Positions 59,671 through 64,000 of a stretch of 64,000 bases of DNA are shown in pieces. The position numbers were made by a program, and so were the translations under genes. Source of the DNA: Jaapia argillacea MUCL 33604 (lineage: Eukaryota > Basidiomycota > Agaricomycetes > Jaapiales > Jaapiaceae); the NCBI GenBank assembly GCA_000697665.1, contig KL197762.1:89281-153280 (forward strand), written 5' to 3'. Each line of letters opens with the position of its first letter. Position 1 is the stretch's first letter. The notes beneath the pieces are model-generated. The model ran no database searches and was not told where the DNA came from. It was given only the letters and a program-made list of their open reading frames with translations.

Positions 59671-60008
59671 CAAGTTGGCAAGAAAGACGTGGAGGAAGCT
59701 TTAGAGTGATCGAAGTTTAGGTGACCTTCCTTGATCTTCAGGTGGAGAACAGCCTCATGATTACAGACAAACTCCAATCTGGGTTTGCCAAACACGGCGT
59801 GGAACACGGTATCCTCCATATGCTGGATGTTGGAGCACTGCTTGGCACCAACGGCGAATTCAGCGAGGGCAAAATCGTAGCAGACGCATTCCAAGGGCTT
59901 CAAACCGGGACCAGTGTGCTTCACGCACTCGACGGAGTTATCACACAGAGCTCCAAGCTGAGCGTTGATATAATGCACGGCAAGATGTGCAGAGTTTTGA
60001 GTGAGAGA
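59671..60008 (-). pseudogene. Orphan first exon of the large unknown gene
   Basis: From 60008 (MSLTQNSAHLAVHYINAQLG) it matches the first exon of the gene at 51667-55536 over about 113 codons with few changes (e.g. Arg to Cys or Trp at several CpG-derived codons). The donor is GTTAGT in place of GTTCGT. Nothing of exons 2-9 follows; the sequence breaks off within the former intron 1. The promoter side is duplicated too, so it may still be transcribed. Confidence 0.85.
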
Positions 60009-60904
60009 CATCGGGGCTCTTGATAATAAAGAAAGAAGGCTAGAGAGGTCAAACAGCTGCAAGCGGCGTGAATCGACTGGAACCTACACGATTAACCAAG
60101 GGTTCGAAAGTTGGATGGTCGAGTAAGATTGACAGGTGTCCAACAAGTGATGAGGATTCGAAGTGATTTCAACCACTGTATTTTTACCAGAAGCAAAGTT
60201 TCACGAGATCGGCAAAGTGGTACCTCCATTGGTTCCTCTGCGAGTGGGGGAAAGAAGGGGGAGGATCGGTCCTCCCGACACAAAGATCTGAATTTAGCAA
60301 GGTACACAGATCGTCCCCAAGTCACACCCAAACCTTGGAGGAGAGTTTACTGGTATTGCGGTGCAAGAGATATGAAGAAGGTTCAAAACAAGCTCTGAGG
60401 ACGCTATGTCCATGGCCGTAGAGAGGATCTATCAAGAGAGTGTGGTTTGTAGGTGCCTCGTGGTTTGTCGATGAACCACTAGAATCTCAGATACTCCTAG
60501 AGGCGCTGGGAGAGGGGTCGTGACCAAGGAACTGGACTACAGGTCCATCACAGATCTTGACACAGGTCTCCAATGCAGAACAAGCGTTGCATTCCTTGGT
60601 TTGGGAGAACCAAGGATCAAATCTCCCAGCAAGTCATTTTGTGGGAGTACGCGATCTGAGAAACCTCGTTGGGTTGAGTGAAGCACCGTGACGTGCAATT
60701 CAGCCATCGTTCATAATCAGGGGGGTGTGCCTTGCCACTTTGCCAGAAATGAGAGTTCGGAATAGCACAATCAGCGAAGAAGTAATCATTGAGAACAAAG
60801 TTCAACTTGAGGCCGAGTGGCTGGACAAACGTGGACAAAGCTAGGACAAACAAGTCGCGGAGTTCTGAATCCCCCCGACGTTAACGTTGAGTTGCTGTTG
60901 ATTG

Positions 60905-61002
60905 CTAGGCTAGTCACCAGCCTGTCTATAAGAGATCAGTATGGTGCAAAACAGCTTTGCACCATACTGTTGTTGATCATAGCCAGGTTTGCCCCAGCCT
61001 AG
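60905..61002. mobile_element. Hairpin MITE with 8-9-bp target duplication
   Basis: An imperfect palindrome of about 97 bp: ends CTAGGCT...AGCCTAG, with a perfect central stem CAGTATGGTGCAAA (60937-60950), a 5-nt loop and TTTGCACCATACTG (60956-60969). It is flanked by direct copies of TTGATTGCT (60898-60906 and 61003-61011). Copy A has no such insert. An 8-bp duplication suits hAT-type transposition; no coding capacity. The transcript would form a strong hairpin. Confidence 0.8.
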
Positions 61003-61248
61003 TTGATTGCTGTTGGTTTGTTTCCTGGTTGACTCAGAGGATATGTAGTTGATGTGGGAGCATTAGGGCGCGCTGGAGCCTGAGAACATAAGTTCTTGAA
61101 CACTTGATTGCGCTTCACGCAAGCAAGACATCGCAACAATGAGAGTCGCATGAAGTTGCCATCAGCTCCTTAGGAACCCTCGCTGGATACACTCCAACCT
61201 GAGTCAACATCGATGACCACCTAAAACACAACGCCAGTGCGGGGGAAC

Positions 61249-62535
61249 TCAGTGGCCAGTTTCCTCATCCTGACCCATCCTCCTCGACTCCAGAACCTGC
61301 ATCAAGTTCTCCAATGCTCTCATATCGTCCCACGCCCCCACCAAATCTTCCTCAATCAAGATATATCCACAATCGGTGTCACAATACGAATAATGCAGCT
61401 TCCGGTGCAGCTCCAAACCCCGGTGATTGTGCCCATAACCGTTCAGAAGGGTCAAGGACGTCAACACAGGACAGTCTGTCACAACTCGTCGGAAAAAGGT
61501 CGACCAGAAGAACGACGGGTTATCTGAAACTTCGTGATAGTCTTCGGGGAGGATATAAGGGCAGGTGTGGAGCACAATGTGTGTGAGGGTGGTCCCATGT
61601 TTGAATATGAATCGATCCGCCTCCATCTCCCCAAAGAGTACGTTCTCTAGGCTGAGCGAAGTGAGGTTTGGAAAGCATAGCGTGCTTAAGTAGATGTTGG
61701 GTACACATCCGACTTCTTGGTCACTCTTGATGGTTAAAGAAGCGAGGTTGGCTTGAGTTGGGGGTAACAATTGTTTGGAGACCGTGCATTCCCAAAAATC
61801 GCGTAGTGTGTCGATAAGGAAACCACCCTCAGACAATTTGTTATCCGAAACCACCCCCAAGACCAAGACCTCCAAACTACCGAGGACGTCGCAAAGGCCC
61901 TGGGTATCGTACACTTCGTTGTTGGGTAAAGCGGAGAGATTCTCCAATATGAGAGTACGAATAGTGTGAGGAGGATTGGCGCCAATAGCTTTTAGAATGT
62001 CCCATTGTAGTCAGAGATCTAGTGAAGGTTTTTTAGGGATTTCGAGGGAATCGGGTTCGGCAAAGTGGGGGACGAATTTCAGGTTGAGGGTATGCAAAGA
62101 GGGGAACGAAGGGAGTTGAGGGTATGCAAAGAGGGGAACGAAGGGAGTTGAGAGAACGCCCTTGTCAGCACCTCTGCTTTGCAGATCCCTGAAATCCCCC
62201 ATGAGCAAACTGGGAAAGGAGTCGTAGTAAATAATGGACCCACCCCCAGCCATGAATATTGCCGCCTGAAGGGCCCGCCTCCAATGTATATTCTTCCCCT
62301 CGACAGTAACAACTTCCAGCCAAATCTCTTCTACCAACTCGCTCACTTGTTTGTTCTGGGAGATTACCTCTAGTGAGGTTGCACATTGGACCGTGTCCTT
62401 GAGCTTGATGACGCGGAAAAGTGACAGCGTGATGAGGTCGTGGAGACCCTTGTTCGTTCCTCGTAAAGCCGCAAGGGTAGAAGGTGGGGAGAGAGAAACG
62501 ATCTCTCTCAGTAATTCGAGAGGGAGGTGCTGCAT
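61249..62535 (-). pseudogene. F-box/LRR-like protein, copy B (disrupted)
   Basis: Same N-terminus as copy A (MQHLPLELLREIVSLSPPSTLAALRGTNKGLHDL) and the same Leu-rich body to 61249. Three lesions are visible: the GCAAGT donor of copy A is lost; a 32-bp tandem duplication at 62089-62152 shifts the frame; and a TGA stands where copy A has CGA (DL*LQWDIL versus DLRFQWDIL) near 62010. Downstream of these the frame is still open for about 240 codons, so inactivation is recent. Confidence 0.85.
62089..62152. repeat. 32-bp perfect tandem duplication in the copy B F-box gene
   Basis: Unit GGTATGCAAAGAGGGGAACG plus 12 more bases occurs twice head to tail (62089-62120, 62121-62152). Copy A has it once. 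32 is not a multiple of three, so it breaks the frame; replication slippage is the likely cause. Confidence 0.9.
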
Positions 62536-62945
62536 ACCTCGTAGATGGGTCTATGAATCAAGTCGTGGGTATTGATAGATTTCAAGTTGAGGGGTTGCTC
62601 GGCGTCTTGACAATGCAGTTATTACTATCGGTTCAAGTTGCCAGCCATCTTTCGCCGTCGTCATCACCTTGGTCAACAACTGTGCAAGACTTCCGCGGGC
62701 GGTTGGTTTTTCACAACTTAAAGTAGCTTTGCATACCGACGAGCCCTGTCGTCCGAGTCGTAAAGTTGAATTCCCGTGGTTGATTGGTGTGATGCAGCAG
62801 CGAGAACCCGAAAGGTCGTTTGCATTGAAGTTCTGAATCGGAATTCTTGCAAACGTTCATCAAGCAAGAACCATGTCCAGTCTGAAATTCCGTGCAGTGC
62901 AGGCTTATTTTCGGATACCATACATATATAGGCTCCAGCTTCTTC

Positions 62946-64000
62946 ACCTTATGGAGGCTTTCTGGTTACGGTTCGCCGAAGGTTGGATGCCGAAGATGCC
63001 AAGGTCCCAGCTGATGGGAACCCTCGAACACCCTGTTTGGCAGTGATGGCATCGGCATTTCGTCAAATGATGCCGAGACTGCTTCCGCAACACCAAACCT
63101 TCGCGCTCACTGTCAGCAACGACGGTGACGAATGTGCTGCCCAATATTGATGAAATATATAGATAAATTTGCGATTTTTTTCTCATGTGAAACAGGGGTA
63201 CTACTGTTGGATCAGAGCATTGATTCCATGGCTGCTTGCCTGGTAAATGAGTTAATAAAAGTGAAAAAAGCGAATTAATTCAGTTTAAGATATACTAATG
63301 TATCAGAGTATTAGGGGATGCTATAAATGCAGGCATTGTGTACATCAGAATTGTTTCATTGTTTCAAGTATGTTCTCAATCCAAGGAAAGGAGATTTCCC
63401 AAAGCTGAGTGATGTGGAGGCAAAACAGTTGACAAGGAGTCTCTGGATGAATCTCAGAGTATAAGTGGATGGAAAACCAAGGATCTGAGGGCATGCAGAG
63501 TAGAGCTCTGATCTGTACAGTAAATACATGGATACTGACACCTGTAAACAATACATCCCAGTCCCCATTCAGTGAGTACATTGTGGGGAACCCAATCCAC
63601 CTACACACAGAATTGTGCTGTTCTACTATTTCAACCATATCTCCATCAAATTGAGCAGACAGCATCCCCTCTCTTCAGCCTGAGTCGAACTTGCCAGTTT
63701 CATAAAATTTCAGACTCAACGTCCCGTTCCCTCACTTCTGACAATCACACAACACTCAGTTCCATCTCAAACGAAACTCGACTTTCAGTAATTCACTTCC
63801 TCATCATTCCGGAGATATGTGAATATCCGAAGGCATGCCTAATCTTCCTAACAAATCAATTGTATTCTAGGTGATGTTTGAATTTCCTATCTGCTCCAAC
63901 TCCAAGATTCCTCCCAAGACCAGACATCCACTGCTTTGCCTCCACATTGCTCAGTATCAGGAATTCTGATGTTATTGAGTTAGGAAAATATTTGAGCTGA
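62946..64000. other. Gene-less right end, CpG-poor from about 63,170
   Basis: No coding sequence recognised on either strand. From about 63,170 the sequence becomes AT-rich and CpG-poor like the left end, suggesting repeat or heterochromatic DNA that continues beyond the window. No terminal repeats or transposon motifs visible. Confidence 0.5.

Larger units (their letters stand above)
59634..62945. repeat. Segmental duplication, copy B
   Basis: Partner of 55155-59115. The left edge lies within what is intron 1 of the large gene in copy A; the right edge is near 62945, after the shared AGCTTCTTC block. It carries a gene fragment (59671-60008), intergenic sequence without a gene (60009-61248), a hairpin MITE (60905-61002) and a broken F-box copy. 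Copy B lacks the foldback element of copy A. Confidence 0.9.

Noticed and set aside
1-64000. CRISPR arrays, bacterial operons, riboswitches or prophage
   Set aside because: Spliced eukaryotic genes throughout; no regularly spaced repeats or bacterial signals.

Overview
The window looks like nuclear DNA of a filamentous basidiomycete, most likely a mushroom-forming Agaricomycete. Genes are dense and broken by many short GT-AG introns (about 47-75 nt) with CTGAC/CTAAY-type branch sites. The gene content also fits: a PriB-like Zn(II)2Cys6 regulator, F-box/LRR families, a patatin-NB-ARC-TPR protein and a Kin1/PAR-1 kinase. I rebuilt exon structures by hand; where coordinates are given, reading phase was checked across the junctions.

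Layout. 1-6196 is CpG-poor repeat DNA: an eroded element and a 732-bp LTR-like end (4035-4766). 6197-9868 (minus) is a patatin-NB-ARC-TPR (NLR-like) gene with one in-frame TGA. 10355-15350 holds three paralogues of a BAR-like helical protein with shared intron positions. 15587-19094 encodes a long disordered protein ending in a cyclin-like domain. 19423-20322 is a kinase-fold protein. 20842-22458 is a shortened Kin1-type paralogue whose catalytic Asp is Asn. 22947-24914 is an F-box protein. 24915-29911 has no recognisable coding sequence and lies upstream of the PriB-like factor (29912-36233). 36658-41031 (minus) is full-length Kin1. Then come an amino-acid permease (41923-44114, minus), a TauD-type dioxygenase (44921-46431, minus), a small secreted protein (47486-47976), an F-box/LRR protein (49424-51073) and a conserved-looking unknown protein of about 1,140 residues (51667-55536, minus).

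The right end, 55155-62945, is a segmental duplication. Copy A carries the first exon of the unknown gene plus an intact F-box gene. Copy B carries a fragment of the first and a pseudogene of the second. Copy B starts where an unrelated F-box gene on the other strand stops. After duplication each copy gained a different palindromic element: a 666-bp foldback in A and a roughly 97-bp hairpin MITE in B. Each copy preserves the empty site of the other's insertion.

The ends of the window (1 to about 9,150, and about 63,170 to 64,000) are CpG-depleted and the middle is not. The left boundary falls inside the NLR gene. The two nonsense mutations I found (NLR codon 229 and the copy-B F-box) both look like CGA to TGA changes at CpG. 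No single new pathway is evident. The most unusual features are the NLR with its compositional boundary, the HRD-to-HRN Kin1 paralogue, and the duplicated block with reciprocal palindromic insertions.
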